In this document: positions 24,892 through 37,007 of the stretch, piece after piece | Layout of the letters: the number at the start of each line of letters is the position of its first letter | Position numbering within the stretch: the stretch's first letter is position 1 | NCBI GenBank assembly: GCA_029266035.1 | Contig: JAJUFH010000001.1 | Location: 248,001 to 312,000 of the forward strand | From: Sinomicrobium sp. | GTDB taxonomy: Bacteria; Bacteroidota; Bacteroidia; Flavobacteriales; Flavobacteriaceae | Length of the DNA: 64,000 nucleotides | Reading direction: 5' to 3' | Made by a program: the position numbers and the translations under genes | Notes under the pieces: generated by a model | Told to the model about the DNA's origin: nothing | The model's database searches: none | What the model saw: only the letters and a program-made list of their open reading frames with translations

Positions 24892-27372
24892 TTATTTTTT
24901 ACGGGCTTTTGCCGTCTTTCCCTTGGTTTGTTTTTTCTCTCCTAATCTCTTTTTCACCTCTTCCAAATCCAAGGCATTGACATCCACATCCTTAGAGAGC
25001 TCGACCTTGCTCTTACCCTTGATAATATTGTGCCTTCCCCAACGAGCTTTTTCTATGCGTATCCCCTCTTCAGGCCATTCTCTCACCAGCTTTTCAGCCT
25101 CCTTCTTGAGTTTGTCCTCGATAAGCTCTGCAATATCGCTTTCAGAAAGTGCGTCAAAATCGTATTTTTTATTGACATTGACAAACATTCCATCCCATTT
25201 TATAAACGGTCCGAATCTTCCTTTGCCTTTGGTCACATCTTTTCCTTTATACTGCGCTACAGGAGCATCGGCCTTCTGTTTGGCTTTTATAAGCTCTACA
25301 GCCCTTTCCAGGCTTACATCAAAAACATCTTCCCCTTTGTCCAATGATATAAATCCGCCGTCATAGCGCACATAAGGTCCATACCTTCCTACATTGACCT
25401 CAACAGCTTTACCTTCAAAATCACCTAAGGCACGTGGTAGCTCAAACAGACCCAGCGCTTCCTGAAGCGTAATATTTTCTATTGTCTGTTCCGGAAGCAA
25501 ACTGGCAAATCGCGGTTTTTCCTCTTCCTCGGCTACCCCTATTTGCACCATAGGTCCAAAGCGTCCAAGTCTTACACTTACCTGTCTCCCACTTTCAGGA
25601 TCTGTTCCGAGAATGCGCTCACCCCTTTCTCTATCGGCATTTTCTTCCACATCTTTTACTTGAGGGTGAAAGTCTTTGTAAAACTCCTTCATCATCAGAG
25701 TCCAATCTTCTTCTCCCGATGCAATATCGTCAAAATTCTGTTCTACTCTTGCAGTAAAATTATAGTCAAGTATATTTTCGAAATGAGTCACCAAAAAATC
25801 GTTCACTATGGTTCCTATATCAGTAGGCACCATCTTCCCTTTGTCGGCTCCTGTAATCTCAGAAAGTGTCTTTTCCTGCAATTCTCCTTTGCGCAAGCTA
25901 AGCTGTGTGTATTTGCGTTCTGTTCCCTCTATGCTGCTTTTTTCGATGTATCCGCGATTCAGTATGGTAGATATAGTAGGCGCATAGGTAGACGGACGTC
26001 CTATACCCAATTCCTCCAATTTTTTTACAAGTGATGCCTCTGTGTAGCGGTACGGTGCACGAGAAAAACGCTGAGTAGCCGTCATAAGTGTATTTTCAAG
26101 GGCTTCTCCCCTTTTCAATGCCGGGAGCAATCCTTCTTGCTCTTCATCTTCTTCATCTGTCCCTTCGATATACACCTTTAAAAAACCGTCAAATTTGAGC
26201 ACCTCTCCGGTAGCTGTAAACAGTTCCTTATGCCTATCTGCCTCTATTTTTACATTGGTTCTTTCTAGTTCGGCATCGCTCATCTGCGAAGCTATAGTCC
26301 GCTTCCAAATCAAGTCGTACAGTCTAGCTTGATCACGGTCTATAGACACCGAATGCCGCGACATATCAGTAGGGCGTATGGCCTCGTGGGCCTCCTGTGC
26401 TCCTTTGGCCTTTTGTGAAAAATTTCTCGGCTTACTGTACTTTTCTCCAAAGGCCTGTTTTATCTCTTCCTGTGCAGCACCTAAGGCCTCAGGTGAGAGA
26501 TTTACACTATCGGTTCGCATATAAGTAATGAGTCCGGCTTCATACAAGCGCTGAGCCATATTCATAGTCTTACTCACCGAAAAATAGAGTTTTCGAGAGG
26601 CTTCTTGTTGCAGGGTCGACGTAGTAAATGGCGGTGCTGGAGTTTTTCTAGCCGGCTTGGTTTCCAAACCGGCTACCTTATATTTTGCTCCTATATTGAG
26701 CTGGAGAAATTGTTCAGCTTCTTCTTTGGTGCCAAATGTTTTTGGCAATTTGGCTTTAAAAGCCTTCCCTTCCTCAGTTCGGAATTCGGCTGTTACGCGA
26801 AATGACACTTCCGGACTAAAATGGTTGATCTCTCGCTCTCGCTCTACAATCAGTCTAACCGCAACAGATTGCACCCTTCCGGCTGAGAGTCCGCTTTTTA
26901 TTTTCTTCCAAAGTACGGGCGAGAGTTCGTATCCCACCAATCGATCCAGCACTCGTCTTGCCTGTTGGGCATTAACAAGGTTGTAATCTATTCCCCTCGG
27001 GTTTTCTATAGCCTTGAGAATGGCGTTTCGAGTAATGGCGTTAAAAACGATTCGCTTTGTCTTCGATTGGTCGAGCTTGAGCTGCTCTGCCAAATGCCAT
27101 GCTATAGCTTCCCCTTCGCGGTCCTCATCACTTGCAAGCCATACTACTTCGGCTTGAGAGGCCAGTTCCTTGAGTTTTTTCACTACCTCTTTCTTGTCTT
27201 TCGAGACAATGTATTTAGGCTTGAAATCCTGGGTTACGTCTACCCCCAGTTCTTTGGAAGGCAAATCGGAAATATGTCCGTAGCTGGACGCTACTTTGTA
27301 GTCCTTCCCTAAAAACTTTTCTATGGTTTTTGCCTTGGCAGGCGACTCAACTATCACTAAATTCTTTGCCAT
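24892..27372 (-). CDS. topA: DNA topoisomerase I
   Basis: Type IA topoisomerase relaxing negative supercoils, 826 residues. Toprim domain at the start (MAKNLVIVESPAKAKTIEKF, then ASDEDREGEAIAWHLAEQL); active-site tyrosine in LITYMRTDSVNLSPEA; the arch domains follow. The C-terminus lacks zinc fingers and instead has repeated short domains of the form GRFGPMVQIG, GRYGPYVRYDGGF and GRFGPFIKWDGMF, then a lysine-rich tail, as usual in Bacteroidota. A -7 box lies 20 bp upstream. Confidence 0.97.
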   Translation of the reverse strand: MAKNLVIVESPAKAKTIEKFLGKDYKVASSYGHISDLPSKELGVDVTQDFKPKYIVSKDKKEVVKKLKELASQAEVVWLASDEDREGEAIAWHLAEQLKLDQSKTKRIVFNAITRNAILKAIENPRGIDYNLVNAQQARRVLDRLVGYELSPVLWKKIKSGLSAGRVQSVAVRLIVEREREINHFSPEVSFRVTAEFRTEEGKAFKAKLPKTFGTKEEAEQFLQLNIGAKYKVAGLETKPARKTPAPPFTTSTLQQEASRKLYFSVSKTMNMAQRLYEAGLITYMRTDSVNLSPEALGAAQEEIKQAFGEKYSKPRNFSQKAKGAQEAHEAIRPTDMSRHSVSIDRDQARLYDLIWKRTIASQMSDAELERTNVKIEADRHKELFTATGEVLKFDGFLKVYIEGTDEEDEEQEGLLPALKRGEALENTLMTATQRFSRAPYRYTEASLVKKLEELGIGRPSTYAPTISTILNRGYIEKSSIEGTERKYTQLSLRKGELQEKTLSEITGADKGKMVPTDIGTIVNDFLVTHFENILDYNFTARVEQNFDDIASGEEDWTLMMKEFYKDFHPQVKDVEENADRERGERILGTDPESGRQVSVRLGRFGPMVQIGVAEEEEKPRFASLLPEQTIENITLQEALGLFELPRALGDFEGKAVEVNVGRYGPYVRYDGGFISLDKGEDVFDVSLERAVELIKAKQKADAPVAQYKGKDVTKGKGRFGPFIKWDGMFVNVNKKYDFDALSESDIAELIEDKLKKEAEKLVREWPEEGIRIEKARWGRHNIIKGKSKVELSKDVDVNALDLEEVKKRLGEKKQTKGKTAKARKK

Positions 27373-27391
27373 AAACCCGATTTTAAGACTA

Positions 27392-27399
27392 CAAAAGTA
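27392..27399 (-). promoter_or_regulatory. topA promoter -7 box
   Basis: TACTTTTG on the minus strand, an exact TAnnTTTG match, 19 bp from the topA start codon. A clear -33 element is not seen. Confidence 0.45.
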
Positions 27400-27470
27400 T
27401 ATTAAAAATTATTTATGGAGGCACCCCCGTAGTTTTTTCCAAAAAATTAGCTCGGCATTTCCCTGCCAAA

Positions 27471-27503
27471 TTGTCATTGAGTTTATAAATAATTCTATCT
27501 TTG
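27471..27503 (+). promoter_or_regulatory. miaB promoter
   Basis: TTG (27471-27473), then 22 bp, then TATCTTTG (27496-27503), an exact -7 box. The miaB ATG is at 27630, giving an unusually long leader of roughly 120 bases with CCGG-rich short repeats; no leader peptide is evident. Confidence 0.5.
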
Positions 27504-27629
27504 TACCCTGTAAAATTCACGAATGGATTGAAATTCGTTTTTCCGGTCCGGATTTCTCACTGTCATTTCGATCCCCGGCATTTCCGGAAAATTTCAGATA
27601 AAGCACTCCATTTAAGAGCATAGGGTATT

Positions 27630-29096
27630 ATGGAAAAAACAATAGACGAAAAGAAGCAGGGAGAGCGGCTCGTAATGAATATAAAGAATCGCCCAGAGCG
27701 CAATGCACAACATCAAAAAGACGGCAAGAAGCTGTACATAGAAAGTTACGGCTGCCAGATGAATTTCTCCGACAGCGAGATTGTGGCCTCTATTCTGGCC
27801 GGAGAAGGTTTCGACACCACTCAACAGTTAGAGGAAGCCGATTTGGTATTGATAAACACCTGCTCCATCAGGGAAAAGGCAGAACAAACCGTACGCAAAA
27901 GACTTGAAAAGTTCAATGCTGTTAAAAGGATAAACCCCACTATGAAAGTAGGGGTACTGGGTTGTATGGCCGAACGACTGAAAAACAAATTCCTCGAAGA
28001 GGAAAAAATCGTCGATATGGTAGTAGGCCCGGATGCCTACAAAGACCTTCCAAACTTGGTTCAAGAAATAGATGAAGGTCGCAATGCGGTAAATGTCATT
28101 CTCTCTAAAGAAGAGACCTATGGCGATGTGTCTCCGGTACGCCTCAACAGCAATGGAGTTACAGCCTTTGTATCGATTACAAGAGGATGCGACAATATGT
28201 GTACCTTCTGTGTAGTACCCTTTACCCGAGGACGAGAGCGAAGCCGCGACCCGCAGTCCATTCTCGAAGAAGTCAGTCAGCTTTGGGAAAAAGGATACCG
28301 CGAGATTACCCTACTGGGGCAAAACGTAGATAGTTATCTCTGGTATGGTGGAGGACTCAAAAAGGATTTTGACAATGCTTCAGAGATACAAAAAGCAACA
28401 GCGGTGAATTTTTCCGATTTATTGGCAATGGTAGCCGAAGCACATCCCAAAATGCGCATTCGGTTCTCCACATCCAATCCACAAGACATGACACTCGATG
28501 TGATAAGGACTATGGCAAAATATTCCAATATCTGTAAATACATCCACCTCCCGGTACAGAGCGGAAGCGATCGCATACTTAAGGCGATGAACCGACTGCA
28601 CACCAGAGAGGAGTATTTCAGACTTATCGACAACATCAGAGAGATTATTCCCGACTGTGCGATCTCTCACGATATGATTGCCGGCTTCCCTACAGAAACC
28701 GAGGAAGATCATCGAGACACCCTCTCTCTTATGGAATACGTAAAATACGATTTCGGCTTTATGTTTGCCTATTCCGAACGTCCCGGAACGCTCGCAGCGA
28801 GAAAGATGGACGACGATGTTCCGGAAGAGGTCAAAAAGCGTAGACTCACTGAAATCATCAATCTTCAGCAAGAACACGGTTTATTCCGAACACAACAACA
28901 CCTCGGAAAAACGGAAGAGGTTCTCATTGAAGGATCTTCCAAAAAAAGTGACGCACACTGGATGGGACGCAACACTCAAAATACAGTGGTAGTTTTCCCG
29001 AAAGAACATTACAATATCGGGGACTTTGTCGATGTTAAAATCACCGATTGTACCGCTGCAACTCTGATAGGTGAAGCTGTAGGGTTTTCTAAATAG
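27630..29096 (+). CDS. miaB: tRNA-2-methylthio-N6-isopentenyladenosine-37 synthase MiaB
   Basis: Radical-SAM methylthiotransferase that thiomethylates i6A37 of tRNAs reading UNN codons. The N-terminal domain holds three cluster cysteines ([24 protein letters not shown]); the radical SAM motif CxxxCxxC is in [20 protein letters not shown]; a TRAM domain ends the chain. 488 residues, slightly long because of a charged N-terminal tail. It leads a plus-strand series of housekeeping genes; the sigma54 activator gene follows after 79 bp. Confidence 0.97.
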   Translation: MEKTIDEKKQGERLVMNIKNRPERNAQHQKDGKKLYIESYGCQMNFSDSEIVASILAGEGFDTTQQLEEADLVLINTCSIREKAEQTVRKRLEKFNAVKRINPTMKVGVLGCMAERLKNKFLEEEKIVDMVVGPDAYKDLPNLVQEIDEGRNAVNVILSKEETYGDVSPVRLNSNGVTAFVSITRGCDNMCTFCVVPFTRGRERSRDPQSILEEVSQLWEKGYREITLLGQNVDSYLWYGGGLKKDFDNASEIQKATAVNFSDLLAMVAEAHPKMRIRFSTSNPQDMTLDVIRTMAKYSNICKYIHLPVQSGSDRILKAMNRLHTREEYFRLIDNIREIIPDCAISHDMIAGFPTETEEDHRDTLSLMEYVKYDFGFMFAYSERPGTLAARKMDDDVPEEVKKRRLTEIINLQQEHGLFRTQQHLGKTEEVLIEGSSKKSDAHWMGRNTQNTVVVFPKEHYNIGDFVDVKITDCTAATLIGEAVGFSK

Positions 29097-29175
29097 ACCC
29101 CTGACAAACGGATATGTATAACAAAATATATTTCCCGAGCACCTCACATCAATCCGGGAGTACAAGTAGAAGATT

Positions 29176-30486
29176 ATGGAAAACGTACAGGCTATAAAAC
29201 AGCGATTTGGTATTATAGGCAACGATATAAAGCTCAACCGCGCTATCGAAAAAGCTACTCAGGTAGCTCCTACCGATATTTCAGTCTTGGTAACTGGTGA
29301 AAGCGGAGTAGGTAAAGAGAGTATTCCAAAAATCATCCACTCCCTATCGCATCGCAAACACGGAAAATTTATTGCAGTAAACTGTGGAGCCATACCTGAG
29401 GGTACTATAGACAGTGAGCTATTCGGACACGAAAAGGGTGCCTTTACAGGGGCTACCCAAACCCGTAGCGGATATTTTGAGGAGGCCGATGGCGGTACTA
29501 TTTTCCTGGACGAAGTTGGCGAACTTCCACTCACCACACAAGTTCGGCTTTTACGTGTATTGGAAAATGGAGAATTTATAAAAGTGGGATCCTCTAAAGT
29601 ACAAAAAACCAACGTCCGCATTGTAGCAGCCACCAATGTCGACATGTTTGCAGCTATCGAAAAGGAAAAATTTCGCGAAGATCTCTACTATCGCCTCAGT
29701 ACGGTAGAAATTCACCTCCCTCCACTGAGAGATAGAAGAGACGATATACATCTGTTGTTCCGAAAATTTGCTTCCGACTTCGCTCAGAAGTACAAAATGC
29801 CCGCTATACGACTGGAAGACAAGGCCGTGAAGATTTTGCAGGAGTATCACTGGGCAGGAAACATTCGGCAACTCAGAAATGTGGCTGAACAGATTTCCGT
29901 ACTGGAACAAGATCGCTCTATTTCGGCTGGTACTCTTATGGGATACTTGCCCGGTGCTGGAAAAAATCTACCGGCAGTAATCAGCAGTAAAAAATCGCAG
30001 GCTGATTTTGGAAGCGAAAGAGAAATATTGTACAAAATACTCTTCGACATGAAAGCCGACCTCAACGACCTGAAAAAACTCACACTCGAACTTATGCAGT
30101 CGGGCAGCAGCCAAAAGGTGAAAGAGGAAAATCAAAACCTTATTCAGAAGATTTACGGAAAATCTGATACCGGTGAAAATTTTGAGGATCTCGGCAGAAA
30201 TGCAGCGGTTTCTCCCGAAAGTTATCCAGAAATCGAAGACTACGAAGACAGTGAAACCCTAGAAGTACTTCCGGTCGCACAGGATAAGACGTTTCGAAAT
30301 ACTGAAGATAGATACCACTTTGCTGAAGAAATCGAAGAAGAAGAAACCCTTTCCCTACAAGACAAAGAGTTGGAACTCATCAGAAAAGCACTCGAAAGGA
30401 ATCACGGCAAACGAAAAGCTGCAGCTGCAGAACTCGGAATTTCAGAGAGAACACTGTACCGAAAAATAAAACAATACGATTTGTGA
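29176..30486 (+). CDS. Sigma54-dependent activator without sensor domain
   Basis: A 436-residue AAA+ enhancer-binding protein. There is no N-terminal receiver, GAF or PAS domain; the AAA+ part begins at about residue 14. Walker A is GESGVGKES, the sigma54-contact loop is EKGAFTGATQ, Walker B is GGTIFLDEVGE, and the arginine-finger segment is FREDLYYRL. After an acidic linker of about 130 residues the C-terminus is a Fis-type helix-turn-helix (RKAAAAELGISERTLYRKI). It must therefore be controlled by amount or partner proteins rather than by a built-in sensor. It sits between miaB and lptE, probably in one transcript with them. A sigma54-like promoter lies 2 kb downstream, before groES. Confidence 0.93.
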   Translation: MENVQAIKQRFGIIGNDIKLNRAIEKATQVAPTDISVLVTGESGVGKESIPKIIHSLSHRKHGKFIAVNCGAIPEGTIDSELFGHEKGAFTGATQTRSGYFEEADGGTIFLDEVGELPLTTQVRLLRVLENGEFIKVGSSKVQKTNVRIVAATNVDMFAAIEKEKFREDLYYRLSTVEIHLPPLRDRRDDIHLLFRKFASDFAQKYKMPAIRLEDKAVKILQEYHWAGNIRQLRNVAEQISVLEQDRSISAGTLMGYLPGAGKNLPAVISSKKSQADFGSEREILYKILFDMKADLNDLKKLTLELMQSGSSQKVKEENQNLIQKIYGKSDTGENFEDLGRNAAVSPESYPEIEDYEDSETLEVLPVAQDKTFRNTEDRYHFAEEIEEEETLSLQDKELELIRKALERNHGKRKAAAAELGISERTLYRKIKQYDL

Positions 30487-30542
30487 GTACAGAGTATCAA
30501 GAGTTTGAGAATGACTAAGAACTAAAAACTAAAATACTACAC

Positions 30543-31064
30543 ATGACAAGTCTGGGTACACTAAAAAAAACTTTTTCTATGCTAGCGGTTTGTGCGGCTT
30601 TATTCTTATTTAAGAGCTGTGGTATTTACAACTTCACTGGGGGTGATGTGGGTACTGCAGTGAGCTTTCAGGTAAACACCTTCCGGAATGAAGCTCCGCT
30701 TGTAGAACCCGGACTAGACAGAGATTTCACTCTCGCACTTCAAGATCTGATTATGAACCAGACCAGTCTCGATCTGGTACCGTCAGGAGGCGACCTGCTA
30801 TACGAAGGAGAAATCACCGACTATAGGGTAGCACCGATGACGGCCACCGCACAACAAACTGCTGCCCAGAACCGATTGACAATAGGAGTTCGCGTGCGCT
30901 TTACCAACAACACCAAAGAAGATGCCGATTTTGAACGCTCCTTTTCTTTTTATTACGACTTCCCTGCAAACTCACAGTTAAACTCTGTCAAATCGTCGGC
31001 CCATGAGGAGATTTTTGAGAGAATAACACAGGATATTTTCAATGCCTCTCTCGCCGATTGGTAG
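30543..31064 (+). CDS. lptE: LPS-assembly lipoprotein LptE-like
   Basis: A 173-residue lipoprotein (lipobox LFLFKSCGIYNFTG) of the LptE type, which plugs the LptD channel and helps insert lipopolysaccharide in the outer membrane. The pattern GIYNFTGGDVG...VNTFRNEAP followed by RDFTLALQDLIMNQTSLDLV is the Bacteroidota version. It is followed 20 bp later by a TPR gene and then secG, an envelope-assembly group. Family call good though sequence conservation is low in this group. Confidence 0.88.
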   Translation: MTSLGTLKKTFSMLAVCAALFLFKSCGIYNFTGGDVGTAVSFQVNTFRNEAPLVEPGLDRDFTLALQDLIMNQTSLDLVPSGGDLLYEGEITDYRVAPMTATAQQTAAQNRLTIGVRVRFTNNTKEDADFERSFSFYYDFPANSQLNSVKSSAHEEIFERITQDIFNASLADW

Positions 31065-31084
31065 CTGTTTTTACAATTCCGAAA

Positions 31085-31960
31085 ATGAATATGGACGCGT
31101 CAGAATACATAGCACTTTTGAAACAACCCGAGAACATCCGGCTCGAAGAAACCACCGCACTGGAAACTCTGATCGAAAAATATCCCTACTTTCAATCGGC
31201 CAGGGCACTTCACCTCAGGGGTTTGAGCAACTTGAACAGTTTTCGGTACAACGACGCGCTGAAGAAAACTGCAGCTTACACAACCGACAGAACGGTATTG
31301 TTTGACCTTATTACTTCGGAAGAATTTTTACAGAATCGCATTGCCGAGACCATTGCCAGTCGAGACCGCAATCTCGGCGACATCGAGGTAAATGCCGAAG
31401 AGATAAACGTAAAAGGGAACACCCTCGTCGAGCAGGTTCACCTAGGAAGCGAACAGGAAGCAGAACGCATTCTCGACCCCTCGGTGTTTGTCCCCGCAAC
31501 CCAATCTATATCGGAGGCGGAACAACAACTCGGTATAGGAAGTCCGATCGACTTCGATCGCAGTGAAAAGCACTCCTTTTCAGAATGGCTCAAGTTATCC
31601 TCCTGCCAGCCGCTTGCACAAAAAGTGCCCAATAGCGAACAGAAAGGAAAGACTAAAGCCCCTGTCCCTAAAGAAGTGAGTAGAAAGTTTGATCTTATAG
31701 ACAAGTTTATCAAAAACAACCCTAAAATCGTCCCAAAAGCAGATCGAAACAAGGAAACGACTTCCGTAAACCTCGCTATAAACACATCGGTAGAGCAGGA
31801 AGAATTGATGACCGAAACCCTAGCCAGGGTGTACTTAGAACAAAAACGGTATAAGAACGCCATTCAAGCTTATAAAATTTTAAGTTTGAAATATCCGGAA
31901 AAAAGTGGTTTCTTTGCAGACCAAATCAAGGCGATTAAAAAATTGCAGCAAGACAATTGA
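31085..31960 (+). CDS. Tetratricopeptide-like protein
   Basis: A 292-residue protein with no signal peptide. The first ~100 residues (YIALLKQPENIRLEETTALE, KYPYFQSARALHLRGL) and the last ~40 (ETLARVYLEQKRYKNAIQAY, ILSLKYPEKSGFFADQI) have TPR-like helical repeats; the middle is polar and lysine-rich, likely disordered. This is a conserved Bacteroidota protein between lptE and secG whose function is not known; a role in envelope biogenesis is suggested only by neighbours. The ATG at 31085 is chosen over a longer frame that overlaps the lptE 3' end. Confidence 0.85.
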   Translation: MNMDASEYIALLKQPENIRLEETTALETLIEKYPYFQSARALHLRGLSNLNSFRYNDALKKTAAYTTDRTVLFDLITSEEFLQNRIAETIASRDRNLGDIEVNAEEINVKGNTLVEQVHLGSEQEAERILDPSVFVPATQSISEAEQQLGIGSPIDFDRSEKHSFSEWLKLSSCQPLAQKVPNSEQKGKTKAPVPKEVSRKFDLIDKFIKNNPKIVPKADRNKETTSVNLAINTSVEQEELMTETLARVYLEQKRYKNAIQAYKILSLKYPEKSGFFADQIKAIKKLQQDN

Positions 31961-32037
31961 CCCCTAATCGCAGTGGTAAACCGAAAATTTTCGGGACGCA
32001 TACAACAAAAGTATATTAATATATTATCACATAAACA

Positions 32038-32400
32038 ATGAGTACATTTTCTATATTTATGGTGCTAATCGTTATCGTAGCACTTTTATTAGTCTTGGTC
32101 ATTATGGTACAAAACCCCAAGGGTGGAGGACTGTCTTCTTCTTTTGGCGGTGGCGGTGGCCAAATTGTAGGGGGTGTTAAAAAAACAGGAGATTTTTTGG
32201 ATAAGAGTACTTGGACGCTTGCAACCATTTTGATCGCATTGATATTGTTGTCTAATCTCAGTCTTAGAAACAGCAGTGCATCGCAAGAATCAAAACTGTT
32301 GGACAGCAGACCCGAAAGACAAGAAACTACGGTACCTCAGCAGAATAACGCAATCCCTCCGGCAGCGACAGATGCTGATAGTAGCGGAACAACAGAATAG
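32038..32400 (+). CDS. secG: Preprotein translocase subunit SecG
   Basis: A 120-residue SecYEG accessory subunit. Two membrane helices (about residues 2-22 and 60-78) flank the characteristic loop VQNPKGGGLSSSFGGGGGQIVGG. The C-terminal ~40 residues are polar, as in relatives. It ends with its own strong terminator 24 bp downstream. Confidence 0.95.
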   Translation: MSTFSIFMVLIVIVALLLVLVIMVQNPKGGGLSSSFGGGGGQIVGGVKKTGDFLDKSTWTLATILIALILLSNLSLRNSSASQESKLLDSRPERQETTVPQQNNAIPPAATDADSSGTTE

Positions 32401-32423
32401 CAAACAGACATAGAACATACCTA

Positions 32424-32458
32424 AAAAAATGCCAGCTTGTCATAAGTTGGCATTTTTT
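32424..32458 (+). terminator. Terminator after secG
   Basis: AAAAAATGCCAGCTT (32424-32438) pairs with AAGTTGGCATTTTTT (32444-32458) around a 5-base loop with one G-U pair, followed by further T residues. It separates secG from groES. Confidence 0.85.
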
Positions 32459-32506
32459 TTTACAAAAATGTCAGTTTCCTTTACTTTTTTATAGCGCTGT
32501 TCACGT

Positions 32507-32522
32507 TGGCATAATTTCTGCC
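32507..32522 (+). promoter_or_regulatory. Sigma54-like -24/-12 promoter before groES
   Basis: TGGCATAATTTCTGCC holds GG (32508-32509) and GC (32520-32521) separated by exactly 10 bp, in TGGCA and CTGC contexts close to the sigma54 consensus. The predicted start lies about 12 bases on, leaving a leader of about 40 bases before groES. The same bases also form a short TGGCA/TGCCA inverted repeat. A weak TAnnTTT-like box (TAGTTTAA near 32533) offers a normal-sigma alternative. Confidence 0.4.
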
Positions 32523-32570
32523 AGACAGTGCATAGTTTAAACACTAATTTAATTAAAACAAAATAGTAAA

Positions 32571-32849
32571 ATGGCTAAAGTAAACATTAAACCACTTGCA
32601 GACAGAGTTCTGGTAGAGCCTGTCGCCGCAGAAACAACTACTGCCTCCGGAATTATCATTCCCGATTCTGCCAAAGAAAAACCTCAGAAAGGTGTTGTTG
32701 TTGCAGTTGGTCCTGGTACCAAGGATGAACCGTTGACTGTAAAAGTAGGTGATACTGTACTTTACGGAAAATACTCTGGTACCGAACTCAAACTGGAAGG
32801 TACAGACTACCTGATGATGCGCGAAAGCGATATCCTCGCTATAGTTTAA
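32571..32849 (+). CDS. groES: Co-chaperonin GroES
   Basis: A 92-residue heptameric lid of the GroEL chamber. Standard signature: [15 protein letters not shown], the mobile loop [20 protein letters not shown], and [19 protein letters not shown]. Precedes groEL by 59 bp as an operon. Length and sequence are normal. Confidence 0.98.
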   Translation: MAKVNIKPLADRVLVEPVAAETTTASGIIIPDSAKEKPQKGVVVAVGPGTKDEPLTVKVGDTVLYGKYSGTELKLEGTDYLMMRESDILAIV

Positions 32850-32893
32850 TATCCTACCATCACAACCGGATTGTAACTAAACTGAAACAGTAA

Positions 32894-34537
<1,644 letters not shown>

Positions 34538-34554
34538 AAAAACATAATTTCAGT

Positions 34555-34583
34555 AAAAAAGCTGCCTTCGGGCGGCTTTTTTT
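34555..34583. terminator. Shared terminator between groEL and copA
   Basis: AAAAAAGCTGCC (34555-34566) and GGCGGCTTTTTT (34571-34582) form a 12-bp stem (one G-U) closed by a TTCG tetraloop with T runs on both strands. It serves groEL on the plus strand; on the minus side the copA stop codon (34582-34584) lies within the arm. Confidence 0.85.
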
Positions 34584-36981
34584 ATTCCTGTATTTTTGCC
34601 ATACGCAAACGAAGAGCATTGGCTATCACAGACACCGAACTAAAACTCATGGCCAGTGCCGCAATCATCGGAGAGAGTAAAAGACCGAATACAGGATACA
34701 GCAAGCCGGCAGCAATAGGAATTCCCAACATATTATATCCGAGGGCAAACCAAAGGTTCTCTTTAATATTTCGCATCACTTTACTACTCAGCACATAGGC
34801 TTTACTTATGCCGTTTAGATCTCCTTTTACCAAGGTAATCCCCGCGCTCTCTATCGCTACATCAGTACCTGTCCCCATGGCTATACCCACATCGGCCTGG
34901 GCCAAGGCCGGGGCATCGTTAATTCCATCACCTGCCATAGCTACCTTTTTTCCGGCCTTTTGCAAATGTTCAACCTCTTTGAGTTTGTCTTCAGGAAGCA
35001 TCTCTGCCTTAAACCCGTTAAGTCCAAGCATTTTACTCACCTCCCGAGCCGTATCTTGACTATCACCGGTAAGCATTATCACCTCCATACCTTCTGCTTG
35101 TAATTTTGCTATGGCCTCTTTACTGGTTTCCTTCAATTTGTCGACCACCACCACAAAACCGACAATTTTGCCGTTGACAGACAGATAAGATACGGTTTTA
35201 CCCTGTCGCTGTTCACTCTTTACTTTTTCATTGAGCTCTCCAGAGATTTCTGCCCCAACCTCCTGCATCAGTTTGTCGTTACCGAGAGCCAATACAACAT
35301 CCCTATCTCTTGCGACAACCCCTTTTCCCGAAATGGCCTCAAAATCTGTAAGCGGTTTGGGCACTACCTGTTTTTTTTGGGCATATTGTACCATCGCCTG
35401 CGCCAAAGGATGTTCACTGTGACGATTAATCGATACGAGATTTTGCAGTAGCTCGGCTTCGTCAAAACCATTAACAGCGGCAATTTTTTCAACAGAAGGC
35501 TTTCCTTCGGTTACTGTACCTGTTTTATCGATAATCACCACTTCTATTTTATTCATGCGCTCCAGAGCCTCTGCATTTTTAATAAGCACCCCCGATTGGG
35601 CGCCCCTACCTACACCTACCATAACCGACATAGGCGTCGCCAGCCCCAATGCACAAGGGCAGGCTATTATCAGTACTGCAATTGCATTGACAAAGGCATA
35701 AACATAAGACGGTTGAGGACCGTACACTGCCCATACCACAAAGGTGAGTGCCGAAATCAATACTACTAAAGGCACAAAATATCCTGAAATCTTATCGACC
35801 AATTTCTGGATGGGGGCTTTCGACCTGCTAGCTGCATGAACCATTTCTACAATCTGAGAAAGCAGTGTCTCCGAACCCACTTTTTTAGCTTCCATTACAA
35901 AACTCCTGTTACCGTTGACAGTTCCTGCCATCACCGAGTCTCCTTCCCTGCGATCTACCGGCACGGGCTCTCCGCTAATCATCGATTCGTCTACTACACT
36001 CCAGCCCTCCCTTATCAATCCATCTACCGGAATCTTCTCACCCGGTTTCACCTTGAGCAAATCGCCTTTCTTTACATCGTCCAAATCTACCATCTGCTCC
36101 TTGCCATCTACAATTCGAATAGCAGTATTGGGCGCCAACTTCAACAGTTCTCTAATTGCCGAATTAGTCTTGCCATGTGCTCGAGCTTCCAACAACTGTC
36201 CGAGCAACACCAAGGTAAGGATTACAGTGGTCGCTTCGAAGTACACATGAACCGCCCCACTAGCCGATTTAAACTGTTCCGGAAAGATTCCTGGAAACAA
36301 CAAGCCTCCAAAACTGAATAACCAAGCCACCCCAGCTCCCAGTCCGATCAGGGTAAACATATTGAGATTACGGGTCAATACAGAACGATATGCCCGTTCA
36401 AAAAACATCCAGGCAGCATAGAATACTACCGGCAGAGAAAGCACCAACTGTATCCAGTTCCAACCCCTCCGTCCCGAGGGCAAATATCCCTCAAAAGACA
36501 AGGTCCCTACAGGATCTCCCGGAAGCATTTCGGACATGGCAATCAAAAATATAGGAAGAGTAAAAGCTACAGCTATTTTAAACTTGTTCAGCAACCTGTG
36601 GTAATTTTCATCTGTTACTTCTCCCGCTTCTACAGCAACGAGATCCATCCCACACACGGGGCAACTGCCCGCTTTGTCGTAGGTCTTATCTCCCTCACAG
36701 TGCATCGGACAATAATACACCCCACTACCGGAAGCCTTAGCCTTCTCTTTCTTTAATTTATTTTCCTCCCCAGGAAGTGCAATACCGTAATATCCACCGT
36801 CAGTCTTAAAGGCCTTTTCAAACTTTTTAAAGGGAATATGCTTTTCCATTTCCACTACAGCCTCTGCCCTATCTAAATCTACCTCAACCCTGACAACTCC
36901 ATCTACATTCTGCAATACCTTCTCCACATGGCCTTTACACCCCATACAGCTCATGCCGCCTATTTTATAAGTGTGTTTCAT
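34582..36981 (-). CDS. copA: Copper-exporting P1B-type ATPase
   Basis: Pumps Cu+ out of the cytosol. It opens with a heavy-metal-associated domain ([16 protein letters not shown]), then a heavy-metal-binding YHS-like domain ([13 protein letters not shown] and [10 protein letters not shown]) before the membrane part. Transport-site CPC is in [16 protein letters not shown]; phosphorylation site [28 protein letters not shown] and [16 protein letters not shown] complete the catalytic set. The final helices carry [12 protein letters not shown] and MSFSSVSV, the Cu+ (P1B-1) signature. 799 residues. Last gene of the copper cluster, 141 bp after the AraC regulator, with direct repeats in that gap. 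Confidence 0.96.
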   Translation of the reverse strand: MKHTYKIGGMSCMGCKGHVEKVLQNVDGVVRVEVDLDRAEAVVEMEKHIPFKKFEKAFKTDGGYYGIALPGEENKLKKEKAKASGSGVYYCPMHCEGDKTYDKAGSCPVCGMDLVAVEAGEVTDENYHRLLNKFKIAVAFTLPIFLIAMSEMLPGDPVGTLSFEGYLPSGRRGWNWIQLVLSLPVVFYAAWMFFERAYRSVLTRNLNMFTLIGLGAGVAWLFSFGGLLFPGIFPEQFKSASGAVHVYFEATTVILTLVLLGQLLEARAHGKTNSAIRELLKLAPNTAIRIVDGKEQMVDLDDVKKGDLLKVKPGEKIPVDGLIREGWSVVDESMISGEPVPVDRREGDSVMAGTVNGNRSFVMEAKKVGSETLLSQIVEMVHAASRSKAPIQKLVDKISGYFVPLVVLISALTFVVWAVYGPQPSYVYAFVNAIAVLIIACPCALGLATPMSVMVGVGRGAQSGVLIKNAEALERMNKIEVVIIDKTGTVTEGKPSVEKIAAVNGFDEAELLQNLVSINRHSEHPLAQAMVQYAQKKQVVPKPLTDFEAISGKGVVARDRDVVLALGNDKLMQEVGAEISGELNEKVKSEQRQGKTVSYLSVNGKIVGFVVVVDKLKETSKEAIAKLQAEGMEVIMLTGDSQDTAREVSKMLGLNGFKAEMLPEDKLKEVEHLQKAGKKVAMAGDGINDAPALAQADVGIAMGTGTDVAIESAGITLVKGDLNGISKAYVLSSKVMRNIKENLWFALGYNMLGIPIAAGLLYPVFGLLLSPMIAALAMSFSSVSVIANALRLRMAKIQE

Positions 36982-37007
36982 CGTAATCTATCTGTATTTT
37001 AAGCCTA

